NCBI GenBank assembly: GCA_003605115.1 | Contig: QZKY01000004.1 | Coordinates: forward strand, 102,040-166,039 | Reading direction: 5' to 3' | Source of the DNA: Oxalobacter sp. | GTDB taxonomy: Bacteria > Pseudomonadota > Gammaproteobacteria > Burkholderiales > Burkholderiaceae_D | DNA length: 64,000 nucleotides | Part shown: positions 12,048-21,061 of the stretch, in pieces | How positions within the stretch are numbered: the stretch's first letter is position 1 | How the letters are laid out: each line of letters starts with the position of its first letter | Made by a program: the position numbers and the translations under genes | The notes under the pieces: generated by a model | What the model saw: the letters and a program-made list of their open reading frames with translations, nothing else | The model's database searches: none | What the model was told of the DNA's origin: nothing

Positions 12048-12461
12048 TTACTTGTTGCCAGACTTGGGGGGGCTGGGGGCAGGCTCGAGTCGTTGGGGCG
12101 CGGCCTTATCATCCGCCTCCTTTGGCGTTTTGCCGTTGAATTCTTTGACGACCCATTGCGGCACAACCACGTCATCAGCCGGGGTATTGCCGGTGGCACG
12201 CTTCGGACGAAGAATATAGGTGCTGGGACCGCTTTTCACTTTGATTTCTTTCAGTTCGTTTCCGGAACCGCGTTCTTCGGTGATCCTGTTTTTTGAGGAA
12301 GGCGGTTTAATGGTGATGGTCGGTGGTTCACCTTCTTCAAGTTTTTCGAGTTTCGGCGGGGCTGCCTCATCTTTGGCGGGGGTTTGCGCCAAGACACAGA
12401 AAGGCACCAGCAACGCGATTGTGCCGAAAGTCAGAACGGGCAAAAATGGTATTTTGCGCAT
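12048..12461 (-). CDS. DUF2782 domain-containing protein
   Basis: This 137-residue exported protein has a Sec signal peptide (about 1-25, cleavage likely after VLA). Its body is proline- and lysine-rich, with the core NELKEIKVKSGPSTYILRP typical of DUF2782. The C-terminus is low-complexity (PAPSPPKSGNK). It sits between thrB and the LOG-family gene, as in relatives. A periplasmic location is expected; the role is unknown. Confidence 0.75.
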   Translation of the reverse strand: MRKIPFLPVLTFGTIALLVPFCVLAQTPAKDEAAPPKLEKLEEGEPPTITIKPPSSKNRITEERGSGNELKEIKVKSGPSTYILRPKRATGNTPADDVVVPQWVVKEFNGKTPKEADDKAAPQRLEPAPSPPKSGNK

Positions 12462-12503
12462 GACTGGAGAGCCTTTAAATAATATAAGAGCGCGTATTTT
12501 AGC

Positions 12504-13244
12504 CTATAGGTAAAGCATTTTCTGTCTTTCCTCGTCCGTCATGGCGAGTTCGCGCGCCTTATAGAAATCAAGAATGGCTTGCACGATTTCCTTAGGGTCG
12601 TCGAGTACCTGCATGAGAGCCAGATCATCCTGACCGATCAAACCATTCCCGACCATCTGTTCCTGGAACCAATCCAGCAAGCCCTTCCAGAAAGTGCGGC
12701 CAACCAAAATGAGTGGAATCCGCCGAATTTTTTGCGTTTGCATCAACGTCAGCACTTCGCTCATCTCATCCATGGTGCCAAACCCGCCCGGGAAGAGTAC
12801 AAAAGCGTCGGCATATTTCACAAAGCCGACTTTGCGCGCAAAAAAGTGGCGATACTGAATCGAGATGTTTTGCCACAAATTGGGTTTTTGCTCATGGGGG
12901 AGAATAATATTCAGACCAACCGAGGGCGACTTACCCTCGAATGCCCCACGGTTGGCGGCAGCCATGATGCCGGGGCCACCACCCGAAATGACCGCAAAAC
13001 CTGCGTCTGAGAGGCGATGTGACACGTCAATGCATTTGATATAGTCGGGATGGTCAGGGTGGATGCGTGCGGAGCCAAAAATGGTCACGGCAGGGTGCAA
13101 GGTCGAAAGTCGTTCGGTCGTCTCGACAAACTCTGACATAATGGAAAACATGCTCCAGGATTCACGCGCCTTGAGAATGGTGGCGACCTCGATGTTGTCC
13201 AGTTCGCGCAAATTCGGCAAATTTTTTCCGTTGTTATCAGCCAT
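12504..13244 (-). CDS. TIGR00730 family Rossmann-fold protein (LOG-type)
   Basis: This 246-residue protein of the LOG/lysine-decarboxylase-like family carries the diagnostic PGGFGTMDE motif (about 153-161), plus the FGSARI and GGGPGIM nucleotide-binding loops. Characterised members remove the ribose 5'-phosphate from nucleotide monophosphates and are often annotated as cytokinin-activating enzymes; in bacteria the physiological substrate is usually unknown. The ATG at 13244 is preferred to an in-frame TTG at 13250. The start codon abuts the divergent polA start codon with no gap. Confidence 0.85.
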   Translation of the reverse strand: MADNNGKNLPNLRELDNIEVATILKARESWSMFSIMSEFVETTERLSTLHPAVTIFGSARIHPDHPDYIKCIDVSHRLSDAGFAVISGGGPGIMAAANRGAFEGKSPSVGLNIILPHEQKPNLWQNISIQYRHFFARKVGFVKYADAFVLFPGGFGTMDEMSEVLTLMQTQKIRRIPLILVGRTFWKGLLDWFQEQMVGNGLIGQDDLALMQVLDDPKEIVQAILDFYKARELAMTDEERQKMLYL

Positions 13245-16022
13245 ATGCAAAAAACCTTGTTGTTAGTTGATGGTTCCAGCTACCTGTATCGCGCCTTCCA
13301 TGCGCTTCCCGATTTGCGTAGTCCCGCAGGAGAACCCACGGGCGCCTTATACGGAATCATCAACATGCTGCGCCGTCTACGCCATGATTATCCCGCAACT
13401 TACGCCGCCTGTGTGTTTGACGCGAAGGGAAAGACTTTCAGAGATGATCTCTATCAAGACTATAAAGCAACACGCAGCGACATGCCGGAAGATTTGGTGC
13501 GTCAGATCGCGCCCATACACGAAGCGGTGAGCCTGCTGGGCTGGCCCATTTTGATGGTCGAGGGTGTGGAGGCAGACGATGTGATTGGCACGCTCGCACA
13601 CCAGGCGGCAGCGCAAGGCATCAAGACGATCATCTCAACGGGCGATAAGGACATGGCGCAACTGGTGAACGGTCGCGTGACGCTGGTGAACACGATGAGT
13701 AATGAAACGCTCGATTACGATGCCGTCATCGAAAAATTTGGCGTGCCGCCGGAGCGCATTACCGATTATCTGACGCTGGTGGGTGACACGTCTGACAACG
13801 TGCCGGGCGTGGCGAAGTGTGGGCCGAAAACCGCGCTCAAGTGGCTCACAGAATATGGCACCTTGGATGGCGTCGTTAAAAATGCAGGAAAGATAAGTGG
13901 TGTCGTTGGCGAAAATTTGCGGAATACGCTGGATTGGTTGCCGATGGCACACACCTTGGTGACCATCAAAACCGATTGCGATTTGTCTGCGCATATTGCA
14001 TCGATTGAAGACACGCTGCGCACGCATCCGGAAGATCGGGAGGCGCTGAAAACTTTCTTTGACCGCTATGGTTTCAAAAGTTGGTTGCGTGAGTTGAGCG
14101 TATCTTTGAGCTCCAGTGAAAAAAAAGCAGAAGATAAAAAGTCGGATCCACCAATCAATCAATCCGCTGATTCCGGCACGTCCCTAACTGAAACGGCGGT
14201 TAAAGCGACGCCCGTTGAGGCGCATTATGAAACGGTGCTCACGCAAGACAGGCTGATGTTCTGGCTTAAAAAAATCAATACGGCCTTGTTGACGGCGCTT
14301 GATACGGAGACCACTTCGCTGGAACCCATGGAAGCGCAACTGGTCGGCATCTCCCTTTGTTGTGAACCCGGGATCGCGGCTTATATTCCGGTGGCGCACC
14401 AGTATCCCGATGCGCCGGCTCAATTGTCGCGAGACGCGGTTCTCAATACGCTCAAGCTATGGTTGGAAGATGCCCAGAAGCCAAAGGTCGGGCAAAATCT
14501 CAAGTACGACAGTCATGTTTTCGCGAATCACGGCATCACCTTGCGCGGCATCGCGCACGACACCTTGCTGGAATCCTACGTGCTGGAAGCGCATCGCAGC
14601 CATAACATGGACAGCCTCGCGCAGCGGCATCTGAATCGCACGACCATCACCTACGAGGAAGTATGCGGCAAAGGCGCATCGCAGATCGGGTTTGACGAAG
14701 TATCGATTGATCGTGCTACCGAGTATGCCGCAGAAGATGCGGATGTCACGCTGCAATTGCATCAAGCAATTTGGCCGCGCATTGAAGGGGAAGACAAGTT
14801 ACGGTTCATCTACGAAAAAATCGAATTACCGACAGCGGTGACCTTGCAAAAAATGGAGCGTAACGGCGTGTTGATCGATGTGGACAAGCTTACTGTGCAA
14901 TCGCACGAATTGGGCAAAACCATGTTGTCGCTGGAACAAAGCGCATACGAAGCTGCCGGTCAGCAGTTCAATCTGAACTCCCCCAAGCAAATCGGCGAAA
15001 TTTTCTTTGACAAGCTGAAGCTGCCCATCGTGAAAAAAACGCCGTCCGGCGCGCCGTCCACCGATGAAGAAGTCTTGCAAAAGCTGGCAGAAGATTTTCC
15101 GCTGCCCAAAACTTTGCTGGAATACCGTGGGCTGGCCAAGTTGAAATCTACCTACGCAGACAAGTTGCCGAAGATGGTGAACCCTCATACGCATCGCGTA
15201 CACACCAATTACGCGCAAGCCGTCGCGGTAACGGGGCGTCTGGCATCGAACGATCCCAATCTACAAAACATCCCGATCCGTACTGCCGAAGGTCGTCGCA
15301 TTCGTGAAGCTTTCATAGCGCCGCCCGGCTGCAAAATCGTTTCCGCCGACTATTCGCAAATCGAATTGCGGATCATGGCGCATATTTCAGGCGACGCGAA
15401 TTTGCTGCAGGCGTTTGCGGCGGGCGAAGACGTGCACCGTGCTTCAGCGTCCGAAGTGTTTGGTGTGACGCCGCTCGAAGTCAGTAGCGAACAGCGCCGT
15501 TACGCCAAAGTGATTAACTTCGGCCTCATTTACGGGATGAGCGAATTTGGGCTGGCATCGAATCTGGGCATCGAGCGTCATGCGGCACGTCACTACATTG
15601 ATCGTTATTTTCAACGTTATCCCGGCGTGGCGCACTACATGGCAGACATTCGCGCGCAAGCCAAGGCACAAGGCTATGTCGAAACAGCATTCGGTAGACG
15701 ATTGTGGCTGCCGGAAATCAATTCACCCAACGGGCCGCGTCGTCAGGCAGCAGAACGCGCAGCGATCAATGCGCCGATGCAAGGCACCGCTGCGGATTTG
15801 ATTAAGCTCTCGATGATTGCGGTACAGGACTGGCTAGAAAAAGAAAGTCTCAGCACAAAACTCATCATGCAGGTACACGATGAACTGGTGCTCGAGGTTC
15901 CAGAAAACGAACTGGCTGTCGTGCGGGAACATTTGCCAAAATTGATGTGTGGCGTGGCTACGTTGAAAGTACCGCTGGTGGCAGATGTGGGCGTCGGGAA
16001 CAATTGGGATGAAGCGCACTAA
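13245..16022 (+). CDS. polA: DNA polymerase I
   Basis: This 925-residue enzyme fills gaps and removes RNA primers. The N-terminal 5'-3' nuclease domain (1 to about 300) begins LLVDGSSYLYRAFHALPDLR and has EGVEADDVIGTLA. A 3'-5' exonuclease domain follows (about 325-520) with an intact DTETT proofreading motif near residue 353. The polymerase domain has ADYSQIELR (D702) and the late QVHDELVLEV, so all three activities should be present. The acidic linker near 290-320 is variable. The N-terminus fixes the start at 13245, so its promoter must lie inside the divergent LOG gene. Confidence 0.97.
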   Translation: MQKTLLLVDGSSYLYRAFHALPDLRSPAGEPTGALYGIINMLRRLRHDYPATYAACVFDAKGKTFRDDLYQDYKATRSDMPEDLVRQIAPIHEAVSLLGWPILMVEGVEADDVIGTLAHQAAAQGIKTIISTGDKDMAQLVNGRVTLVNTMSNETLDYDAVIEKFGVPPERITDYLTLVGDTSDNVPGVAKCGPKTALKWLTEYGTLDGVVKNAGKISGVVGENLRNTLDWLPMAHTLVTIKTDCDLSAHIASIEDTLRTHPEDREALKTFFDRYGFKSWLRELSVSLSSSEKKAEDKKSDPPINQSADSGTSLTETAVKATPVEAHYETVLTQDRLMFWLKKINTALLTALDTETTSLEPMEAQLVGISLCCEPGIAAYIPVAHQYPDAPAQLSRDAVLNTLKLWLEDAQKPKVGQNLKYDSHVFANHGITLRGIAHDTLLESYVLEAHRSHNMDSLAQRHLNRTTITYEEVCGKGASQIGFDEVSIDRATEYAAEDADVTLQLHQAIWPRIEGEDKLRFIYEKIELPTAVTLQKMERNGVLIDVDKLTVQSHELGKTMLSLEQSAYEAAGQQFNLNSPKQIGEIFFDKLKLPIVKKTPSGAPSTDEEVLQKLAEDFPLPKTLLEYRGLAKLKSTYADKLPKMVNPHTHRVHTNYAQAVAVTGRLASNDPNLQNIPIRTAEGRRIREAFIAPPGCKIVSADYSQIELRIMAHISGDANLLQAFAAGEDVHRASASEVFGVTPLEVSSEQRRYAKVINFGLIYGMSEFGLASNLGIERHAARHYIDRYFQRYPGVAHYMADIRAQAKAQGYVETAFGRRLWLPEINSPNGPRRQAAERAAINAPMQGTAADLIKLSMIAVQDWLEKESLSTKLIMQVHDELVLEVPENELAVVREHLPKLMCGVATLKVPLVADVGVGNNWDEAH

Positions 16023-16145
16023 ACGGGCGCATGATCACTAATAGCGCCAGCCTTCAAGCGGCAACAGAAATGTCGCGCTACAATGACCAAAAAGTTTCGC
16101 AGTACAAGCAGATTCAAATGTCTTTCAGAGCGCAAGGAGGAAGCC

Positions 16146-16394
16146 ATGACCGCACGAAAAGAGCAATTTAAAAATACATACACTTGCAAGGTAAGTGGCG
16201 AGGGGTATGAATACGAAGCCGAATACGCCATCGGAAAGAAGGTAAAGTGGAGCGCGCGAATTTACAAAGACGGCGAGCTAAAAGGCAATCCTACCGGAGA
16301 AGTGGCGAACGAATTAAAAGGCGAAGCGCTCAAGCAGTACATCATTGCTTATATCGAAGGGATTATCGAAAAGCATTTGGGGGTCGCAGAGTAA
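16146..16394 (+). CDS. Small hypothetical protein
   Basis: This 82-residue protein is rich in lysine, glutamate and tyrosine, with no signal peptide or membrane segment. The start at 16146 is supported by a very strong ribosome binding site, CAAGGAGGAAG, 6 bases upstream. The first half (FKNTYTCKVSGEGYEYEAEY then KVKWSARIYKDG) looks like alternating beta strands and the last 20 residues a helix. I do not recognise the family. It lies between polA and the convergent methyltransferase gene. Confidence 0.65.
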   Translation: MTARKEQFKNTYTCKVSGEGYEYEAEYAIGKKVKWSARIYKDGELKGNPTGEVANELKGEALKQYIIAYIEGIIEKHLGVAE

Positions 16395-16423
16395 GATTGC
16401 CCAAGAGAAGAAACCTTGCCCAA

Positions 16424-17587
16424 TCAGAGGCGCTGACTGCGATCAGCGCGCGCGAGTGCTTCCGGCAGGGTGATGTTTTTCCCGACAACCAGCACCTTGA
16501 ACAACTCCCCCATTTCCGTTGGCGAGAGCAGCATTTGCACGGCGTTGGCTTGCGGTAAATAACGTGCGGCGTCCTCAGGCGGCGTACGCAGCAAAAGATC
16601 GCCAATACCGGACGCCATCAAGAATGAAGCCTGATTCATGTACGCGAGTATGTCCAACCCTGCCGCTTCAGCGGTACGCGCCAAAGCCGTAAAATCCACA
16701 TGTGCGGTAATGTCTTGCAAGCCGGGATAAAAAAACGGGTCGCTGTGTGCATGATGCCGGTAATGACACATCAACGTGCCAGTGCAACGTTGATTCAGGT
16801 AATACTCGCGGGAGGGAAAGCCGTAATCGATGAAGATTGCTGCACCACTTTCTCCACGATGAATCATCTCTGCGACGGAGCGCATGAAGCCCAATGCTTG
16901 GAGTGGCACTTCGGTGCAATAATTTTCAGGAAGCGTCTCAGTTTTGGGAATATGGGTTTCAATGTACTCGCGCAAGTCTTTACTGCAGGCGCGATTTTCA
17001 AAAGCAAAAGCATTATTTTTGACAACCACGCCCTGTTCACGCCAGCCGCCTGGCATTTTTGCAATCAGATTTGCCGGCATGGCATCAAGTACTTCATTGC
17101 CAATGACTGTGCCAGAAAAAGTCTCCGGCAATTGATCAATCCACTCGATCTGTGAAAAATTTTTTAGCAGTTGTTGCTGACGCGCGCGCAGTTCACCGGA
17201 AGGTTCAAGAATGAAGTATCGTTCCGGCTGAATGCCGCGCCCTTCAAGTTCTGTCAGCAAGTCGAGAGCGAGCTTGCCAGTGCCGGCACCGAACTCCAGC
17301 ACAAACGGAGAAGTCTGTTCCAGCAAAGCCGCGACGGATTGCGCCAGGCTTGCGCCGAAAAGTGGCGTGATCTCAGGGGAGGTTGTAAAATCACCCGCCC
17401 GTCCCAGTTTGACCGCGCCGCCCGCATAGTAGCCGAGCGTGGGCGCATAGAGCGCCAAATCCATGTAACGGGCGAATGATATCCAGCCGCCTTGCCGAGT
17501 GATATCATCGGCAATCAAGCGGCAAAGTTTATCGGACGCAGCAAGGGCGTCCTCACTCGGCTCAGGAAGCGACTCAGGAAAGCGCAT
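16424..17587 (-). CDS. SAM-dependent methyltransferase of the MidA/NDUFAF7 family
   Basis: This 387-residue protein matches the MidA/NDUFAF7 (DUF185) methyltransferase family. Human NDUFAF7 dimethylates an arginine of a complex I subunit; the bacterial target is not established. The SAM-binding loop is LEFGAGTGKLALDLL (about 100-114). The conserved front GWISFARYMDLALYAPTLGYY and the later FIDYGFPSREYY are also family marks. The start at MRFPESLPEPS is preferred because the nine codons before it lack family similarity. It is divergent from the SDR-folB pair. Confidence 0.85.
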   Translation of the reverse strand: MRFPESLPEPSEDALAASDKLCRLIADDITRQGGWISFARYMDLALYAPTLGYYAGGAVKLGRAGDFTTSPEITPLFGASLAQSVAALLEQTSPFVLEFGAGTGKLALDLLTELEGRGIQPERYFILEPSGELRARQQQLLKNFSQIEWIDQLPETFSGTVIGNEVLDAMPANLIAKMPGGWREQGVVVKNNAFAFENRACSKDLREYIETHIPKTETLPENYCTEVPLQALGFMRSVAEMIHRGESGAAIFIDYGFPSREYYLNQRCTGTLMCHYRHHAHSDPFFYPGLQDITAHVDFTALARTAEAAGLDILAYMNQASFLMASGIGDLLLRTPPEDAARYLPQANAVQMLLSPTEMGELFKVLVVGKNITLPEALARADRSQRL

Positions 17588-17631
17588 CCTGGCATTGTAT
17601 TCGCAAACGCACACAATTCGGCCACTCGACT

Positions 17632-18447
17632 ATGACAACCAAGCAGCCCAGCGACGAGCCATCGAACCCGCAGCGCGTGGCACTGGTGACAGGCGCGGCA
17701 AAGCGCATCGGACGCGAAATCGCGCTTGCACTTGCCAGGCGCGGCTGGGATATAGCCGTCCATTATCGCCTGTCTGCCAATGAAGCAAATGATGTCGTCA
17801 AAGCCATAGAAGCCATCGGCCAGCGTGCGCTTGCCTTGCATTGCGATTTCGCAGACGAAGCCTCCGTCAAACGCTTACTGTCGGAGGCAGCAGCGAAGTT
17901 GGGCGCGGTTTCCTGTGTCGTCAACAATGCCGCCATCTTCGAACACGATTCCGTAGAGCAGTTTTCATACGCGTCACTGGATATGCACATGCGCACGAAT
18001 CTGGGCGCGCCGATCCTCTTGACGCACGCCCTGCATCAGGCAACACCGGAAGGCAGCCAATCGGTTGTCGTCAATTTGCTGGATCAAAAACTGGTGAATC
18101 TCAATCCGAGTTTCCTGTCGTACACGCTTTCCAAAGCGGCCTTCGATACGGTAACGGTGATGCTAGCACAGGAACTCGCGCCGAAATTGCGCGTCGTCGG
18201 CGTTTCACCGGGCATTACACTGAAGTCATCGGATATGACCGATCAGGAATTTGCGATGGCGCATGTTGCAACCCCGCTCGGTAAATCCAGCACACCCCAA
18301 GACATTGCCGCTGCGGTGTGCTTTCTCATCGAATCTCCCGCCATTACCGGTACGACACTCACTGTCGATGGCGGACAACATCTGATCCCCACGCGACAAG
18401 ACATTATGTTTCTTGTCAAAGCGCCTGATCAAACCAGAAAGCCTTAA
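17632..18447 (+). CDS. SDR family oxidoreductase, pteridine reductase-like (FolM type)
   Basis: This 271-residue short-chain dehydrogenase has the cofactor loop TGAAKRIG (about 20-27) and the catalytic YTLSKAAF (Y-x3-K). The NLLDQKL segment replaces the usual catalytic serine stretch, as in pteridine reductases and FolM dihydromonapterin reductase. It lies 2 bases upstream of folB, which supports a role in pterin or folate metabolism. The specific substrate is an inference from family and context. Confidence 0.8.
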   Translation: MTTKQPSDEPSNPQRVALVTGAAKRIGREIALALARRGWDIAVHYRLSANEANDVVKAIEAIGQRALALHCDFADEASVKRLLSEAAAKLGAVSCVVNNAAIFEHDSVEQFSYASLDMHMRTNLGAPILLTHALHQATPEGSQSVVVNLLDQKLVNLNPSFLSYTLSKAAFDTVTVMLAQELAPKLRVVGVSPGITLKSSDMTDQEFAMAHVATPLGKSSTPQDIAAAVCFLIESPAITGTTLTVDGGQHLIPTRQDIMFLVKAPDQTRKP

Positions 18448-18449
18448 GT

Positions 18450-18851
18450 ATGCTGACAGAATTAAATCGACAAAAACTCACTGATTGCCGCCGCCTCTTT
18501 TTGCGCAACTATGAAGTGCCCATCAAAATTGGCGTGGACGACGAAGAAAAGCTGGCTGCGCAACGCATGTACGTCAATGTGGATGTGTACATCCCGTTAG
18601 TTTGGTCAACGCCGACGCGCGATGATTTGTCCGAAGTTGTGGACTACAACTTCATGCGCGACGCACTGGTGATGCGTACCTCCAGCGGGCACATCCAATT
18701 GCAGGAAACGCTGTGCGACGATGTTGCGGGCATTTTGCTCTCGCATCCTAAGGTGTACGCTGTTCGTGTGTCTACCGAAAAGCCCGACATTTATGCAGAC
18801 TGCGAAAGCGTGGGTGTGGAAGTGTTTCACATCAAGGAAGCCTTGGTGTGA
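18450..18851 (+). CDS. folB: Dihydroneopterin aldolase
   Basis: This 133-residue tunnel-fold protein should cleave 7,8-dihydroneopterin to 6-hydroxymethyl-7,8-dihydropterin in folate synthesis. NYEVPIKIGVDDEEK at the front and VRVSTEKPDIYADCESVGVE near the end fit the family, with a conserved lysine (in STEKPD) and glutamate at the active site. It follows the SDR gene directly and is probably co-transcribed with it. Two palindromic repeats follow. Confidence 0.88.
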   Translation: MLTELNRQKLTDCRRLFLRNYEVPIKIGVDDEEKLAAQRMYVNVDVYIPLVWSTPTRDDLSEVVDYNFMRDALVMRTSSGHIQLQETLCDDVAGILLSHPKVYAVRVSTEKPDIYADCESVGVEVFHIKEALV

Positions 18852-18883
18852 TTGAAATGGGCAAAACTAAATCCGGAGCGAAG

Positions 18884-18942
18884 AATAAATGGGGTCAGCA
18901 GTTTTATTTTGCGTAGCAAAATTTACTCTTACCCCATTTATT
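18884..18942. repeat. GGGTCAG palindromic repeat, copy R1
   Basis: A near-perfect 59-bp inverted repeat with outer arms AATAAAT/ATTTATT. The core runs from GGGGTCAGCAG on the left to CTCTTACCCC on the right, and the centre is TTTTGC-GTA-GCAAAA. The CAGCAG-type arm is on the left. Confidence 0.85.
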
Positions 18943-18972
18943 CAGACAAGAAGTAGGCCTCAATTAATTCGT

Positions 18973-19035
18973 AAAAAATTCGGGGTCAGAGTCAAATATC
19001 GCAAGCGATAGTTTGACTGCTGACCCCGGTTTTTT
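18973..19035. repeat. GGGTCAG palindromic repeat, copy R2
   Basis: A 63-bp inverted repeat with outer arms AAAAAA/TTTTTT. The core runs from GGGGTCAGAGTCAAA to GTTTGACTGCTGACCCC, and the centre is TATCGC-AA-GCGATA. Orientation is opposite to R1. The final T-run could act as a terminator on the plus strand after folB. Confidence 0.85.
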
Positions 19036-19073
19036 ACTGCGTCACGTTATTGGAACGCTAAAAGATAAAACCC

Positions 19074-19919
19074 ATGCCCCAAACTGTCCGCACCAAAAAA
19101 GCCATCAAGGCAGCTTACGAAAACAATAAGCTGCACAAGCGCTTGTGTCGTCAGGTGGGTCAGGCGATTGGCGATTACAACATGATCGAAGCGGGTGACA
19201 AGGTCATGGTGTGTCTCTCCGGTGGCAAAGATAGCCACGCCTTGCTGGATGTATTACTGACGCTCCAGTCGCGCGCACCCATTGATTTTGAAATCATTGC
19301 GGTCAATCTCGAACCCGTACTCCCCCATTATCCGTCAAACGTCTTGCCTGCCTATCTTAAAGAGCGCAGCGTGTCATTTCACATCGAGCGGCAGGACACG
19401 CTGTCCATTGTCAAAAGCCATTTCCCAGAAGGGAAAAATGCCTGTTCGCTGTGTTCACGTTTGCGTCGAGGCATTCTGTATCGCGTGGCAGGTGAAATCG
19501 GTGCGACAAAAATTGCGCTCGGTCATCACCGCGAAGACATTCTCGAAACTTTTTTTCTCAATCTCTTTTTCGGCGGCAAACTGAAAACCATGCCGCCCAA
19601 ACTGCGCACCGACGATGGTCAACACATCGTCATACGCCCGCTGGCCTATGTGAAAGAGGCAGATTTGGAACGCTACGCTGCGTCTAGAAATTTCCCCATC
19701 ATTCCGTGCAGCTTATGTGGGCTGGAACCGAACCAGCAAAGAGCGCAGATGAAGGCCATGTTGCGCGAGTGGGAGAAAAAATTCCCCGGCCGAATCGAAA
19801 ATACGTTTGCCTCTCTGGCGAAGGTTGTGCCATCGCACTTGATGGATCCGACGTTATTTGGTTTCGCGGAGTTGAAATCGGATGGGGTTTTGCGCGACGG
19901 CAGCGAGGAAGAAGCGTGA
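19074..19919 (+). CDS. ttcA: tRNA 2-thiocytidine(32) synthetase
   Basis: This 281-residue PP-loop ATPase inserts sulfur at cytidine 32 of certain tRNAs using a 4Fe-4S cluster. The PP-loop is [10 protein letters not shown] (about 49-58). Two CxxC motifs are present, CSLC near 122 ([12 protein letters not shown]) and CSLC near 213 ([13 protein letters not shown]), the first being the usual cluster-binding pair. Length and motifs are normal. It follows folB across a repeat-filled gap of 222 bases. Confidence 0.93.
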   Translation: MPQTVRTKKAIKAAYENNKLHKRLCRQVGQAIGDYNMIEAGDKVMVCLSGGKDSHALLDVLLTLQSRAPIDFEIIAVNLEPVLPHYPSNVLPAYLKERSVSFHIERQDTLSIVKSHFPEGKNACSLCSRLRRGILYRVAGEIGATKIALGHHREDILETFFLNLFFGGKLKTMPPKLRTDDGQHIVIRPLAYVKEADLERYAASRNFPIIPCSLCGLEPNQQRAQMKAMLREWEKKFPGRIENTFASLAKVVPSHLMDPTLFGFAELKSDGVLRDGSEEEA

Positions 19920-19960
19920 AATGCGCAAGCCCTTCACGAATGCGCCAAAGGCATAAAGGG

Positions 19961-19996
19961 AAAAACAAAGGCAAGCACATTACGTGCTTGCCTTTG
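19961..19996 (-). terminator. Terminator of the small minus-strand gene
   Basis: CAAAGGCAAGCAC (19966-19978) pairs with GTGCTTGCCTTTG (19984-19996) around ATTAC. Read on the minus strand the stem runs into TTTTTCCC. It lies just downstream of the minus-strand gene at 20056-20340 and supports that gene being real. Confidence 0.8.
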
Positions 19997-20055
19997 AGAG
20001 TGGGCGTTATGGAGACTGCGCTTGAGACAATAACGGGATGATCCATCCCGCGGTT

Positions 20056-20340
20056 TTATTCGGACTCACTACTTTTGCGGCGTTGCCAAGGACGGTTGAG
20101 CACGCGGAACGTGACTTCAAAATTTACGTCGTTGGCTTTCAAGAAGGTTGCAGCGGCCATAGTGCCAAAGCTCTCTTGAATCCTGATGGCTTTCTCAACG
20201 ATTTCGGCCGTTTTAAGATCTTTCCTTAAATCAGATATCCTGAAACCCGGGAGAGGATCGGCAACGGATTCATTGCTCGAAATAACGGCGCGTCCATTTT
20301 TGAGATTTAAGGCTGATAATGCTCGGCTAACTGCTTTCAT
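20056..20340 (-). CDS. Small conserved-looking hypothetical protein
   Basis: This protein of 94 residues, starting at MKAVSRALSALN, is soluble, with a helical C-terminal half (EIVEKAIRIQESFGTMAAAT then FLKANDVNFEVTFRVL) ending in basic RPWQRRKSS. The helix-turn-helix-like spacing is suggestive, but I do not recognise the family. A terminator on its strand follows. An ATG at 20478 would add 46 residues; the shorter form is preferred because the extra part is low-quality sequence. No partner gene is adjacent on the same strand. Confidence 0.5.
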   Translation of the reverse strand: MKAVSRALSALNLKNGRAVISSNESVADPLPGFRISDLRKDLKTAEIVEKAIRIQESFGTMAAATFLKANDVNFEVTFRVLNRPWQRRKSSESE

Positions 20341-20539
20341 GATAAACGGCGGAAGGACGAAAAGCGCTAATGATACCTCAATTCCACGGCTATTGCCTCG
20401 AGGAAATGGCGCAGAATTTTTCGAAATAGGCCGAATTGATTGGGCTGGGGAGTGAGTTAGTGCTGACAATGCCAACATGTTAATTACATTATTTGCAACA
20501 TTGGGAAATGGTCTCCGCCATCGCAGGAGTGTCTAAAAA

Positions 20540-21037
20540 ATGATTCTGGCTCATCTCCCTGTCGGCTACATCGCCGCCAAGTTGCTGCACAAGCGTGCTG
20601 GATCGCACGGCGTATCCTGGAAAGTTTTCTTGGCTTTGGCGCTCGTCGGTTCCATCGCGCCCGATTTGGATTTTGTGTATTACCTGATCGATAGCAGCCG
20701 ACATCACCATATTTTTTTTACGCATTACCCGGCGTTTTGGGGTGCTTTGCTGATCGGAGCCGCATCTTGGTATGGCTTTGCACGCGACAGGCGTTGGCCA
20801 GTCCTGGCACTTGCGCTAACGCTCAATGCGTTTGTGCATGTGTGCCTGGATAGCGTGGCGGGCAGCATTCGCTGGCTGGCGCCAGTCAGTTTCGAACCGT
20901 ATGCGTTGGTGACGGTGCCGCGCGTGACCGGCTCGCGCCGCCTCGATTATCTCGTGCACTGGTCGTCGTGGCTGGAGTTGATCCCGATAGTGTGGGCGCT
21001 TCTGTTGTGGCGGAATGCAAAAAAAGAACTGGCGTAA
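20540..21037 (+). CDS. YdjM-like membrane-bound metal-dependent hydrolase
   Basis: This 165-residue membrane protein has about four hydrophobic segments. It carries histidines and aspartates typical of the YdjM/LexA-regulated putative hydrolase family: H5 at the start, the GSIAPDLDFVYY motif (about 38-49), HHHIFFTH (about 56-63) and the later HVCLDS. The substrate is unknown for this family. It stands alone and converges on rfaE2. Confidence 0.75.
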   Translation: MILAHLPVGYIAAKLLHKRAGSHGVSWKVFLALALVGSIAPDLDFVYYLIDSSRHHHIFFTHYPAFWGALLIGAASWYGFARDRRWPVLALALTLNAFVHVCLDSVAGSIRWLAPVSFEPYALVTVPRVTGSRRLDYLVHWSSWLELIPIVWALLLWRNAKKELA

Positions 21038-21061
21038 ATTACGCTGTCCCCATTTTTACAG

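Noticed and set aside
18884..19035. CRISPR array
   Set aside because: Two adjacent palindromes look repeat-like, but they are in opposite orientation, differ in the centre, and there are no regular spacers or cas genes.
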